Shown here piece after piece: positions 1 to 13,831 of a DNA stretch of 64,000 nt. The stretch covers positions 28,337 through 92,336 of the forward strand of contig JANYEL010000140.1 of assembly GCA_025363155.1 (NCBI GenBank), written 5' to 3'. Below the pieces are notes generated by a model. It did not search any database. It was not told the DNA's origin and saw nothing but the letters and a program-made list of their open reading frames with translations. Each line of letters begins with the position of its first letter. Position 1 is the first letter of the stretch. Made by a program: the position numbers and the translations under genes. Source of the stretch: Moraxellaceae bacterium. Lineage in GTDB: Bacteria; Pseudomonadota; Gammaproteobacteria; Pseudomonadales; Moraxellaceae.

Positions 1-237
1 CGCGCAGGGATTTGGGGTAATGATCAAATCCCACTTCACATGGCTGGTCAGAAAACCTGATTCTTGTTTGGTAATGACGAATTTCATCGCACCCAACTGG
101 CTGCCATTGATCTTGGCGAGAGCTTCGGGATATTGCTTCATGATTTGCTGACCACCATACCAAGTAGTGCCAAGCCAACTCGCACTAAGTGCGACAAAAA
201 CTGCCGCGCCTATTTTTGCGTAAGACTTATTCGTCAT
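1..237 (-). CDS. DUF945/YdgA-like protein, N-terminal part (continues beyond left edge)
   Basis: Reverse-strand reading from ATG at 237: MTNKSYAKIGAAVFVALSASWLGTTWYGGQQIMKQYPEALAKINGSQLGAMKFVITKQESGFLTSHVKWDLIITPN...; signal/TM segment then YdgA-like N-terminus; open to the edge. Confidence 0.6.
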   Translation of the reverse strand, partial: MTNKSYAKIGAAVFVALSASWLGTTWYGGQQIMKQYPEALAKINGSQLGAMKFVITKQESGFLTSHVKWDLIITPNPCA

Positions 238-307
238 ATGTATCTTCCAGATTGATTAATATTAAATAAAAAACTATAAAACCATTTCAAGTGTTTTTTT
301 AAATGAC

Positions 308-1009
308 TTAGTTTTTAATAGCTTGCGCCTGCAAAATTGCTTCTGCTAAAGCCAAATCATCACTATAGGTAACTTTGATATTATCCATTCGACCTTCAAC
401 GATCTTGACCGAAAAACCCGCCAACTCTACGGCACTCGCTTCATCAGTGACTTGGAAATTCTGTTGCTTTGCGGCAATCAACGCATCACGCAGTAAACCA
501 AAACGGAACATCTGCGGCGTTTGCGCTTGCCAGAGATGATCCCTCGCTACTGTTTCAACAATATTGCCATCAACTGCTTTTTTAAGCGTATCGCGCACAG
601 AAATTGCGAGGATGCCGCCCACTGCATCACCAATCAGAGTTTCATGTAACTTATTTAGACTATCCACTGCGATACAAGGTCTAGCCACATCATGAACCAG
701 CACCCAATCATCTGATGCCGCTCGGTCTTGCAAAAACTCAAGTCCAGCCAGCACGGAATCCATCCGTTCGGCACCGCCTGCAACAAAGTGTAAGAGCGAT
801 GGATTTTGATAATGGAGTGTTTGAGCAAGCTCATCATCAGGTGAAATTGCTATCACGCAGCCTAATAAAGGCAAGGCAAACAACCGATTGATGCTGTGCA
901 CCATGATCAGTTGATTGTGTAATTTGAGATATTGTTTCGGTGTAGAACCACCAAATCGTCGCCCACTGCCTGCGGCTGGAACGACCGCCCATAAGCGTGC
1001 AACGCTCAT
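308..1009 (-). CDS. ispD: 2-C-methyl-D-erythritol 4-phosphate cytidylyltransferase
   Basis: VPAAGSGRRFGGSTPKQYL nucleotidyltransferase motif, VLVHDVARPC, TDEASAVE; next to ftsB. Confidence 0.96.
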   Translation of the reverse strand: MSVARLWAVVPAAGSGRRFGGSTPKQYLKLHNQLIMVHSINRLFALPLLGCVIAISPDDELAQTLHYQNPSLLHFVAGGAERMDSVLAGLEFLQDRAASDDWVLVHDVARPCIAVDSLNKLHETLIGDAVGGILAISVRDTLKKAVDGNIVETVARDHLWQAQTPQMFRFGLLRDALIAAKQQNFQVTDEASAVELAGFSVKIVEGRMDNIKVTYSDDLALAEAILQAQAIKN

Positions 1010-1332
1010 GATGCGGCTGGCGTGGGGACAGCAACAGGCGGAGGCAATGCACTCAGCTGGACGAAAGTTTCATGCGGACGAACGAGACCAAGGTCTAGTC
1101 GTGCATGTTCTTCGACCGCTTCCATCCCATTCTTGAGATCATTTACTTCAGCTCCGAGCACACGATTGCGCTCGGCAAGCTTCAGATTTTTCTCATTTTG
1201 CTGCTCGGTTAACTCAACCATTGCATGACGATCCGTGTAGCCGCCCTCACCAAACCACAACTTAAACTGTAGAAAGATGATGACCAATATTGCAATACCG
1301 ATCAGGAGGCGACCTGTGAACGTCGACAGCAT
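1006..1332 (-). CDS. ftsB: Cell division protein FtsB (septum formation initiator)
   Basis: Short TM + coiled-coil protein (LQFKLWFGEGGYTDRHAMVELTEQQNEKNLKLAERNRVLGAEVNDLKNG); overlaps ispD start; between eno and ispD. Confidence 0.93.
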   Translation of the reverse strand: MLSTFTGRLLIGIAILVIIFLQFKLWFGEGGYTDRHAMVELTEQQNEKNLKLAERNRVLGAEVNDLKNGMEAVEEHARLDLGLVRPHETFVQLSALPPPVAVPTPAAS

Positions 1333-1335
1333 AGC

Positions 1336-2655
<1,320 letters not shown>

Positions 2656-2694
2656 TTAATAAACAGCCCAGTAATAAATGGCTAACCAAACTAA

Positions 2695-2735
2695 GTAAGA
2701 CTTTTCGACGATTTAAAGTGATCGAAAAGTCTTAC
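2695..2735. repeat. 14-bp perfect inverted repeat (GTAAGACTTTTCGA / TCGAAAAGTCTTAC), 13-nt loop, between kdsA and eno
   Basis: Arms 2695-2708 and 2722-2735 read directly; no adjacent T-tract on the minus strand. Confidence 0.85.
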
Positions 2736-2814
2736 GGATTTTATAAATCGCACGATTGTGCGTACGATGATTAATACTTCAAAATCAAATAAAACTGCTT
2801 AAAACCAAATCGTA

Positions 2815-3687
<873 letters not shown>

Positions 3688-3728
3688 TTATTGATCGAAT
3701 GACGATCCGTCGTTATCGAAATCTCTCA

Positions 3729-3760
3729 TAAAAAAGCATCGATACTCGTGCACCGATGCT
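3729..3760 (-). terminator. Rho-independent terminator downstream of pyrG
   Basis: Minus strand GCATCGGTGCACGAGTATCGATGC followed by TTTTTT. Confidence 0.75.
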
Positions 3761-3768
3761 CAATTTAT

Positions 3769-5442
<1,674 letters not shown>

Positions 5443-5602
5443 CTACTCTTTGTGACCAAAATCGACGCGCAGCACAAACACATCGAGTCGGATCATCATT
5501 TTAATCGGCAATTTTAACGGTCAGGGGTGGATAAAGCAAAGGCTTGAGAGAAGATATGTTGTTTTAGTCACAATTAAGTTGAATCACTTAAGCTTTAGCC
5601 AT

Positions 5603-5630
5603 AAAAAAACCCACAACATGTGTGGGTTTC
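5603..5630 (-). terminator. Terminator downstream of porin
   Basis: aaacccacaacatgtgtgggttt hairpin with T-run on the minus strand. Confidence 0.75.
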
Positions 5631-5663
5631 TCGTTTCGCTTTAATCAAACCATTAAGTTGATC

Positions 5664-6854
5664 TTAGAATTTTTGTTCTAAGCCCAAACCGAATGCTGAG
5701 TAAGCAAAGTTTTGATCAACACCACTTGTAGATGTAGCTGGGTTGTTCGGGTTTTTCAGGTTACGTTTTGCATAAAAACCGTAAACTTTAGTTTTTGCAC
5801 TGAACGCGTAGTCAACATCAAAACCAATTTGGCTGATCTTCACATCTTTAGCAGTAGAAGTGATGTCTTTAGTGGTTGCGTTTTGATATTGAAGTTTAGC
5901 TGACAAGCCGTCCAACACAGAAGCTGGGAACTTGTAAACTGCGTTTACTAAATAAGCAGTTTCTTTTGGATCGGCTGTTAAACCAGTTGTATCTGCAAGC
6001 TTAGCTTGTTGAAGCAATGCATTCAAGCTCAAACCATCAACACCAACTTTTGACAGATCAAGACCACCAACTACACGAATGATGTTGGTGTTGTTTTTAA
6101 CTGCTGAACCAGCTGGCGCAGCTGCGAATGTGCCTAATGCAGCCCAAGTGCTAGTGATGTTATGGTCGCCAGCGATCGATGCGTAAAGACCAGCATCTTT
6201 ATTGGTATACACGATAGAAGAAGAAATACCATTAGTACCAGTTTTACCACCAGTTCCTTTTGGAACTGAAGTATCGTTAGGTGCCACTAAGAAGTTACCT
6301 TGCAACGCACCAAAACCGTCCAAATTGAACTTAGCACTTTCAAATGCGATCACGTTGTCAATACGATTTTCACCAGCAAACGTTTGAGCCATATCCAAGT
6401 TGCCATTCGCGTAGTCATCAAAACTGTCGATGCCATTTTGCGAAGTTCTGGTATAAGTATCTGAACGACCGATTTTCAAAGCACCAATACCATCATATTG
6501 CAAACCGATATAGCGGTTACGTGCATTTAAGTCAACAGTTGTAGTGCCGCCATTAGATGCTTTACCACCTGTTGAACCAGAAGCTGGATTACCCGCAACA
6601 TTATTGGTGCTGTTGTCAATGACTACGCCCCACTCGATACCGTAGATCGCGCTCAAATTATCAGTGAGTTTTTCGTTACCTTTGATGCCGAAACGTGATG
6701 CATTAGAATCTACAGCAATGGTGCTCTTTGTATTTAAGTCGCTTTTTACATTATCAACAGATACGTTGATTTTACCGTATACAGTAGGGCCTTCAGCTTG
6801 TGCTGCGCCGATTGAAAGTGTTGATACCAAGGTAGCAAGAAGTAGCTTTTTCAT
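5664..6854 (-). CDS. General porin (Gram-negative Porin_4-like)
   Basis: Signal peptide MKKLLLATLVSTLSIGAAQA, TVYGKINVSVDN, SRFGIKGNEKLTDNLSAIYGIEWG, C-terminal ...GLGLEQKF ending in Phe. Confidence 0.9.
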   Translation of the reverse strand: MKKLLLATLVSTLSIGAAQAEGPTVYGKINVSVDNVKSDLNTKSTIAVDSNASRFGIKGNEKLTDNLSAIYGIEWGVVIDNSTNNVAGNPASGSTGGKASNGGTTTVDLNARNRYIGLQYDGIGALKIGRSDTYTRTSQNGIDSFDDYANGNLDMAQTFAGENRIDNVIAFESAKFNLDGFGALQGNFLVAPNDTSVPKGTGGKTGTNGISSSIVYTNKDAGLYASIAGDHNITSTWAALGTFAAAPAGSAVKNNTNIIRVVGGLDLSKVGVDGLSLNALLQQAKLADTTGLTADPKETAYLVNAVYKFPASVLDGLSAKLQYQNATTKDITSTAKDVKISQIGFDVDYAFSAKTKVYGFYAKRNLKNPNNPATSTSGVDQNFAYSAFGLGLEQKF

Positions 6855-7409
6855 GTATAAAACTCCACAAGGGCTTAAAAAAATAAGTATTACGTGTGAG
6901 GAAATCGTTAAGTCCCCTTCAACTGACGCAAAGTATAGGCAGCGAACTGTGACAGTTTAGTTACAGCAAATAAAATTCAGTTACATCTCGGAAGAAATTT
7001 TTACAATTTACACGTTCAAGTCATCCTAACAACACACATAAATACTGTCTGTTATTAAGAAAACAGCAATTTACATGCAGTTTTCTTCACATGAAACATA
7101 TAAGCAAAAATTTCTATTTTTACGTCTCGTAGAACTTCATCTTGCGACTGGTTCCGATTTACCCCGAATGCTGAGCTTGCTTTCTGAACACAAAAGATTA
7201 GCTTACCCAACTTGGTAAAAATACGAGTCAATAAAAATTAAAAAAAATGCAAAACCAAATACATATCAGCATAAAAATCAACAACCACGCCTTTATGTTT
7301 TTTATTGTGACGATGTACAGTTATTACGTAAAATAATAAAAACTAACTTACTATCCCAGAAAATACATATAGGAGCATTGGCAAAGCTAAAAACTGAAAA
7401 AGCACAGGC

Positions 7410-7440
7410 AAAAAAAATGACCGTTTTATGACAGTCATCT
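7410..7440 (-). terminator. Putative terminator downstream of ftsY
   Basis: Minus strand ATGACTGTCATAAAACGGTCAT followed by a T-run. Confidence 0.6.
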
Positions 7441-7518
7441 TTTAATGTAAGTTTTGATATTAATTAGAATGCTTTAAAGCTTCGTTTTACTGATCTGAAA
7501 TTCACTTATATAAACGAA

Positions 7519-8712
7519 TTACTCATCATTCTGGAACATCGCTTCCACAAATTCTTTGGCAATAAACGGACGCAGATCATCAATTTTTTCACCGACGCCA
7601 ATAAAGCGAATCGGCACATGACTGCGGCTAGCGATATTAAATAGCATTCCGCCTTTTGCTGTGCCATCAAGTTTAGTAATGGTCAATCCAGTTAATCCAA
7701 CTGCACTATCAAACTCAAGCACCTGATTAATTGCATTTTGCCCCGTGCCCGCATCCACAACCAACATAATTTCATGCGGTGCAGTCGCATCAATTTTTTG
7801 CATCACACGTTTTACTTTTTTCAGCTCTTCCATCAAGTTGCTCTTGGTGTGCAAGCGTCCTGCTGTATCGGCGATCAAAACATCTATACCCTTCGCACGC
7901 GCACTTTCGAAGGCATCAAATATCACTGAGGCACTATCTGCACCATTGCCTTGAGAAACCACGGCAATATCATTGCGCTCGCCCCACACTTGCAACTGCT
8001 CAGTTGCCGCAGCACGGAAAGTATCCCCCGCAGCCAACATGACTTTCTTACCTTCGCCTTGCAGACGTTTGGCGAGTTTACCAATGGTTGTGGTCTTGCC
8101 AACGCCATTTACACCGACCATTAGGATGACGTAAGGACGTTTATTCGGATCAATATGCAATGCTTTTACACGTGGCGCGAGCAAAGTCACCAGTTCTTCT
8201 TGCAAGGCTTCGTATAAAGCATTGGAGTAAATCAATTCACGGCGTTCGGTCCGTTCAGTCAGATTTTTAACAATTGTCCGCGTCGCTTCAACACCAATAT
8301 CCGCAACCAAAAGCTGCGTTTCAATTTCTTCAAGCAACTCATCATCAATTTCTTTGCCGCCAATCAGCAAGTTCACCACACTATCGGTAAAGCCACGACG
8401 TGTCTTAGTTAAACCCAATTTCATCCGACCAAAGAAACCACCAGAATCAGCATCTGAGGCTTCAACATTTACGTCGACATTAGAACTCGTAGTCGTTTGC
8501 AGCTCTTGAACTTTCTGCTTCTCAACAACTAATGGCGTTTCAATGACAGGAGCAACGACAACAGGCAGCGGAGTCACAACTGGCGGCAGCACGGGTGGTT
8601 TCGTACCGAGAATGTCAGCAGCAGTCGGAGCAACTGAAGGTTTTTCAGGAAAAATAAGCGGTGCATTCAGACCAGAATATTGCGACATCGGATTAGAGTT
8701 TTGGTTTGACAT
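7519..8712 (-). CDS. ftsY: Signal recognition particle receptor FtsY
   Basis: GVNGVGKTTTIGKLAKRL, DTFRAAATEQL, DTAGRLH, TKLDGTAKGG; start at MSNQNS (8712) likely rather than 8760. Confidence 0.97.
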   Translation of the reverse strand: MSNQNSNPMSQYSGLNAPLIFPEKPSVAPTAADILGTKPPVLPPVVTPLPVVVAPVIETPLVVEKQKVQELQTTTSSNVDVNVEASDADSGGFFGRMKLGLTKTRRGFTDSVVNLLIGGKEIDDELLEEIETQLLVADIGVEATRTIVKNLTERTERRELIYSNALYEALQEELVTLLAPRVKALHIDPNKRPYVILMVGVNGVGKTTTIGKLAKRLQGEGKKVMLAAGDTFRAAATEQLQVWGERNDIAVVSQGNGADSASVIFDAFESARAKGIDVLIADTAGRLHTKSNLMEELKKVKRVMQKIDATAPHEIMLVVDAGTGQNAINQVLEFDSAVGLTGLTITKLDGTAKGGMLFNIASRSHVPIRFIGVGEKIDDLRPFIAKEFVEAMFQNDE

Positions 8713-8988
8713 GCTGCGTCGGCTCGCTTTTTGGATTCTGCAAATAATTGCTTTCTGCAAAAGGGTGAATAATTGAATGGACGGATTCTAACATGACCAT
8801 GGATTCAAATTGTTTGCCACATCATCTCAAATTGATGAGAAGTCAAAGAAAGCAAATGATTCATCTTGAATGGGGCTATTGTTACCACTTTACAACACCG
8901 GATGCCGCGTAAACACGCATTCAGGACTGGTAACTCTACGCGTGTTCGCTATGCTATGACTCTTCTTTTATTCTCATGAATCATTGCC

Positions 8989-10488
8989 ATGCAACGGACT
9001 ACATCGCGACCATATTTCACCTTAAAACTTTTGCCGCTTCTTATTGCAACCGCTTTTAGCACGGTTATAAGCACCGCTTATGCAGACTCACCTTCGGCAA
9101 CTCCAAACGAGATTCAAAAAACACAGTCACCATTGCCAACCAGCAATGCAAAAACCTATGAAGAACTTTTACCGAATGGCTTAAAGGTCATTATTCGTGA
9201 AGACCATCGCACACCCGTCGTGATGACACAGCTTTGGTATAAGGTGGGTTCCAGCGATGAGACTGCCGATGAAACAGGACTGTCGCACGCGCTTGAACAC
9301 ATGATGTTTAAGGGCACCACCAAAATTCCCAACGATGAATACACCCGCATCAACACGCGCTTCGGCGGTGAAACCAATGCCTTTACAACAGCGAATTACA
9401 CGGGTTACTACCAACTCTACCCTGCCAGTCGTTTAGGACTTGCGCTCGAGATGGAAGCTGATCGGATGCAGAATCTACAGCTCAAAGAATCTGACTTCAC
9501 ACCAGAAATGCAAGTCATCATGGAAGAACGACGCATGCGTACCGATGACAGTCCGCAAGCATTGGCGTTTGAACGTTTCAAATCCATGGCCTACCCAACC
9601 AGTCCGCTCCGCTATCCGGTGATTGGTTATATGAAAAACATCAAGAAACTCAAACTTGATGCACTCAAACGCTGGTATCAAACGTGGTACACACCAAACA
9701 ACGCTGTATTAGTCATCGTCGGTGATGTGCAACCGAATGATGTGATGGCGCAAGTGAAACAATATTTTGGATCTATCCCAAAACGACCTGTACCAGAACG
9801 TCCTGATGTCGATGAATTTCTACATACAGGCGAACGCAACATGACGATTCATGCAGCGGTTCAAGTCCCGACAGTATTTTTAGCATGGAACGTTCCATCC
9901 CTTTCAACAGCCACTAAACCTGATGATGCTTATGCACTCAGCCTTGCAAGTGACGTATTGGATGGTGGACTTTCAGCGCACTTAGAAAAACGCCTGATTC
10001 GCGAACAACGTTTACTGGCTGCTGTAAGCACAAATTACGATTTGTTTGGTCGTGGTGGCAGTTTATTTTCAATTTCCGCCGTGCCTGAACAAGGCCACAC
10101 GCTTGAAGAAGCACGTGCAGCCGTTTTGAAAGAAATAGAAAAACTAAAAACTGAAACCATTACCAATGAAGAACTGGCGCGGGTCAAAATCAACCAACGT
10201 GCAGAAATGACCTTTAATCAAGACAGCATTTCAGGACAAGCGCAACTGATTGGGGCTCTCGAAGTCTCTAATCTCAGCTATAAACTGGCTGATGAGCTAC
10301 CAGAAAAGTTAAATGCGCTTTCAATACAAACGGTACAAGATGCCGCGAAACGCTACTTAACGATGGATAGCCTATCAACGCTCTATCTACGTCCCCTTGA
10401 GCAAGCGACAGACAATACCAAAACTGATCACGACTCAAAGGCTAAACCGAAAAAGAAAAGTAGTCCGCAAGTGGGAGCAAAGCAATGA
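8989..10488 (+). CDS. M16 family zinc metallopeptidase (HxxEH active copy)
   Basis: Signal peptide; GLSHALEHMMFKGT contains HALEH. Confidence 0.93.
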   Translation: MQRTTSRPYFTLKLLPLLIATAFSTVISTAYADSPSATPNEIQKTQSPLPTSNAKTYEELLPNGLKVIIREDHRTPVVMTQLWYKVGSSDETADETGLSHALEHMMFKGTTKIPNDEYTRINTRFGGETNAFTTANYTGYYQLYPASRLGLALEMEADRMQNLQLKESDFTPEMQVIMEERRMRTDDSPQALAFERFKSMAYPTSPLRYPVIGYMKNIKKLKLDALKRWYQTWYTPNNAVLVIVGDVQPNDVMAQVKQYFGSIPKRPVPERPDVDEFLHTGERNMTIHAAVQVPTVFLAWNVPSLSTATKPDDAYALSLASDVLDGGLSAHLEKRLIREQRLLAAVSTNYDLFGRGGSLFSISAVPEQGHTLEEARAAVLKEIEKLKTETITNEELARVKINQRAEMTFNQDSISGQAQLIGALEVSNLSYKLADELPEKLNALSIQTVQDAAKRYLTMDSLSTLYLRPLEQATDNTKTDHDSKAKPKKKSSPQVGAKQ

Positions 10489-11972
10489 AATCAACTCTAA
10501 AAACACTCAAGCTCTCTCTTCTTGCCATCGGCATGGGAACAACTGCATTTGTACATGCAGAATCACATCCGAGCACGACTCCACCCTCAGCTGAAATCAC
10601 GTCGCTTAAACATCTCGACAGTTTAAAAACATTTGAAAACATCAGTCAGCTTAAAACACCGACAGTGCAGGAGTTTAAAACGCAAAGCGGCACTCGGGTT
10701 CTGTTTGTCGAAGCACCAGAACTCCCTATTGTGGATATCAAACTGGTATTTGATGCAGGCTCTGCACGCGATACAGAATTAAAATCAGGCCAATACGGAC
10801 TCGCCTCGCTCACCGCACAACTACTCGACGAAGGCACATCCACACAAACCACAGATCAAATTTCAGAAAATTTTGAGCGACTTGGCGCGCAATATGGCGC
10901 GGCGGCTTTTCGCGATATGTTTACTGTAAATTTACGGACGCTATCGGATAGCAATCTGTTAAATCCCGCTGTCGATCAACTGTTGTCTATTCTGAAAGAC
11001 GCGCAAGTGCCACAGACAAGCTATGAACGCGTCATGCAACAAAATCGCATTGGACTGGCCCAGCAAAAAGACTCGCCTGCAACCACAGCGAGCATTCGAT
11101 TCTGGAAAGAGCTTTATGACAAGCATCCATATGCGCAACCATCGACAGGAACGCTCACTAGCATTGAGCTGATTAAGCCTGCCGATATTCGCAAATTCAA
11201 AGACACTTATTTAGTTGCGCACAATCTTAGTATTGCCATTGTCGGTCAAATGAATCTTGACCAAGCTAAAGCATTAGCAGAACGCATTACCCAAAGTTTA
11301 CCGCAAGGACAACACGCTCGAACCTTGCCAAAACCTGATGCGACAGTCGCTCGTACGGTCTATGCGCCATTTGATTCGACACAAACTCATATCCTGATGG
11401 GCGAAATTGGCATCACTCGCGACAATCCAGATTTACCTGCATTGACACTGGGTAATGAAGTCTTTGGTGGCGGTGACTTTAACGCGATCTTGATGAAAGA
11501 ACTGCGTGAAAAACGCGGACTGACTTATGGTGCCTATAGTGGATTTAGTGCGATGCACAGCAATGGGCCGTTCATGATTAACTATTCAACTCGCACCGAT
11601 CAAATGGATGAAAGCCTGCGCGTGGCAAAACAAGCGCTGCGTGACTACGTACAAAAAGGCGTATCACTCGACACGTTGAATGAAGCTAAAACAGGAATAC
11701 TCAATAGCTACCCCTTGTCATTAAGTAGTAACTCCAGCATTGCGTCTCAACTTGCTGCGATGGGATTTTATGGGTTAGCAAATAGCTATATGGCTGACTA
11801 TCCGAAACAAATCGAAGCCGTTACGCCAGAAGCTGCACATCAAGCGTTCGTCCGTTATGTCAATCCAGACAAAATGCTCGTCGTTGTAGTTGGCAAGGAA
11901 AAACCGAAAGCAGAGGGTGATACAGCGAGTCAAGCGGTAAAGCCTGTGGCAACAGCCACTCCAGCTCAATAA
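10485..11972 (+). CDS. M16 family peptidase-like protein (paralog without HxxEH)
   Basis: ATGA overlap with upstream gene; M16 fold features (LVFDAGSARD, GLASLTAQLLDEGT in place of HxxEH; REKRGLTYGAYS). Confidence 0.9.
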   Translation: MKSTLKTLKLSLLAIGMGTTAFVHAESHPSTTPPSAEITSLKHLDSLKTFENISQLKTPTVQEFKTQSGTRVLFVEAPELPIVDIKLVFDAGSARDTELKSGQYGLASLTAQLLDEGTSTQTTDQISENFERLGAQYGAAAFRDMFTVNLRTLSDSNLLNPAVDQLLSILKDAQVPQTSYERVMQQNRIGLAQQKDSPATTASIRFWKELYDKHPYAQPSTGTLTSIELIKPADIRKFKDTYLVAHNLSIAIVGQMNLDQAKALAERITQSLPQGQHARTLPKPDATVARTVYAPFDSTQTHILMGEIGITRDNPDLPALTLGNEVFGGGDFNAILMKELREKRGLTYGAYSGFSAMHSNGPFMINYSTRTDQMDESLRVAKQALRDYVQKGVSLDTLNEAKTGILNSYPLSLSSNSSIASQLAAMGFYGLANSYMADYPKQIEAVTPEAAHQAFVRYVNPDKMLVVVVGKEKPKAEGDTASQAVKPVATATPAQ

Positions 11973-12180
11973 TCAAAATTGATCATCGTCTAGCGTATTG
12001 TTCAAATGCGCTAGACGTGCAGGATTATCAAATAAATGCTTTGCCGAATAGGCTTTTATTGAGACGTTAGGTAAAGCGAAGGTTTGATTCAGAGAGTATC
12101 GATGACAAACATTGTTGTCACATTTTTATAATTTTTTATAACTACTATGAATCACGAGAGGTAACCACTAAGAATCTGGT

Positions 12181-12295
<115 letters not shown>

Positions 12296-12302
12296 GTGGG
12301 CT

Positions 12303-12330
12303 AGTATAGTGAAATAAGTCGTATTTGCAA
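12303..12330 (-). promoter_or_regulatory. Putative sigma70 promoter for ffs
   Basis: Minus strand TTGCAA-16 nt-TATACT a few nt upstream of the SRP RNA 5' end. Confidence 0.55.
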
Positions 12331-12571
12331 GTAGATTCATGCATAAATCTGCAAAAAATAACAGCACTTTAAATTCGCAGCGAAGCCCCCAAATAGAAAT
12401 TACGAACGCACACAAGAAGCCAACCAATCACACAGTTTCTCGCACTATTGTCTGGCAATTTCTTGATAAAAATAGCGATAAATTACGCTATGGTTCAGGC
12501 AGATATTCCGTAATTGAGATTTTGTTTCGCCTCAACTGATGTTCTCCCCTAATTATTGAGCAACAATCTTC

Positions 12572-13654
12572 ATGCTAAAGTCTCTCATCGCTAACCGCCC
12601 AATTGACAATCAACAGACGAATGAAAGTATTGCCAAAACAACCGCATTAGCCACGCCTATCGATTTCAGCGACGTCCTTTTCACGCCAGTGTTTGAGCGT
12701 CCAGATGTTGCGCATGCGACAAAAACTCATTTCCGTCATCCGTGGGTCATTCCGAAGAGAGAAATGAACGTTGCCCAGTGGTTACTGAGTCGTAAAAAAG
12801 CGCAGTGGCCAATCTGGGAAGAAAATATCCCAGTCACAGAACTTCCGACACTGCGTCCGAATGCCCCAATCACCGATTGGAAAATGTGGTTTGTTGGTCA
12901 TGCGACGGTGCTCATCCAAATCGGACCTTATAACTTCTTAACCGATCCTGTATGGGGAATGCGTGTCAGCCCTGCCTCATTCGCAGGTCCACGTCGCGTG
13001 CGCGCAGCGGGGATTGCTTTAGAAGATTTACCAACCATTGATGCAGTTTTGCTGAGTCACAATCATTACGATCACATGGATAAAGTTTCTCTCGATTGGC
13101 TCTATCGTCGTGATCGCATGCCGATTTATGCAGGACTGGCCAATAGCCAATACCTCCCAGCGCATATGCGCGTGATCGAATTGGACTGGTGGGAATCAAT
13201 TCCCTTTTATAAAGATGATCGCCTCCAAATCGTCTTTACCCCTGCGCAGCACTTTTCAGGGCGAGGCATCAAAGACGGCAACATGGCACTGTGGGGTGGT
13301 TTATCCATCACAACGCCGACCGATCATATGTTCTTTGCTGGTGACACGGGCTATGCCCAGCATTTCACTGAAGTGCGTGAGCGCCTTGGTGCGCCGCGCA
13401 TCGCACTATTACCCATCGGCGCTTATGAGCCGCGCGCCGTGATGCACGCCATGCATATGAATCCGACCGATGCGGTGCAAGCCCATCAGGATTTACAGGC
13501 GAAACAATCATTGGCGATTCATCATCGCACCTTCCAACTCACCGATGAAGCCATGAATCAACCGTTGTTAGATCTTGCTCATGCTCTGAGTCGTGCAAAA
13601 TTACCTGCGCATGTCTTTGCAACGCCATTGGAAGGTGAAATGGTTGTGGGATAG
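12572..13654 (+). CDS. MBL-fold metal-dependent hydrolase (NAPE-PLD/UlaG-like)
   Basis: FVGHATVLIQIGPYNFLTDPVWG, LLSHNHYDHMD, FAGDTGYAQHF. Confidence 0.88.
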   Translation: MLKSLIANRPIDNQQTNESIAKTTALATPIDFSDVLFTPVFERPDVAHATKTHFRHPWVIPKREMNVAQWLLSRKKAQWPIWEENIPVTELPTLRPNAPITDWKMWFVGHATVLIQIGPYNFLTDPVWGMRVSPASFAGPRRVRAAGIALEDLPTIDAVLLSHNHYDHMDKVSLDWLYRRDRMPIYAGLANSQYLPAHMRVIELDWWESIPFYKDDRLQIVFTPAQHFSGRGIKDGNMALWGGLSITTPTDHMFFAGDTGYAQHFTEVRERLGAPRIALLPIGAYEPRAVMHAMHMNPTDAVQAHQDLQAKQSLAIHHRTFQLTDEAMNQPLLDLAHALSRAKLPAHVFATPLEGEMVVG

Positions 13655-13831
13655 CATGCAAATAGTTAGGCTTATTCAAAAAAATATTTAAAAACGATAC
13701 TTTTTATAACGACATGCAACAATAGACCGCGATATGATATTCGACAATCGCGGCTTTGTTGTTTAAAGCGCTACACCTCATGAAAGCTTAGCTATTAATG
13801 TACCTACTACTTGCTTAAACTGGATTTTATT

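Noticed and set aside
6855-7510. ~650-bp gap between porin and ftsY as a novel sRNA or hidden gene
   Set aside because: AT-rich with no supported ORF; only the ftsY terminator hairpin is clear. A long porin leader/promoter region is the simpler explanation, and RNA-seq would be needed.
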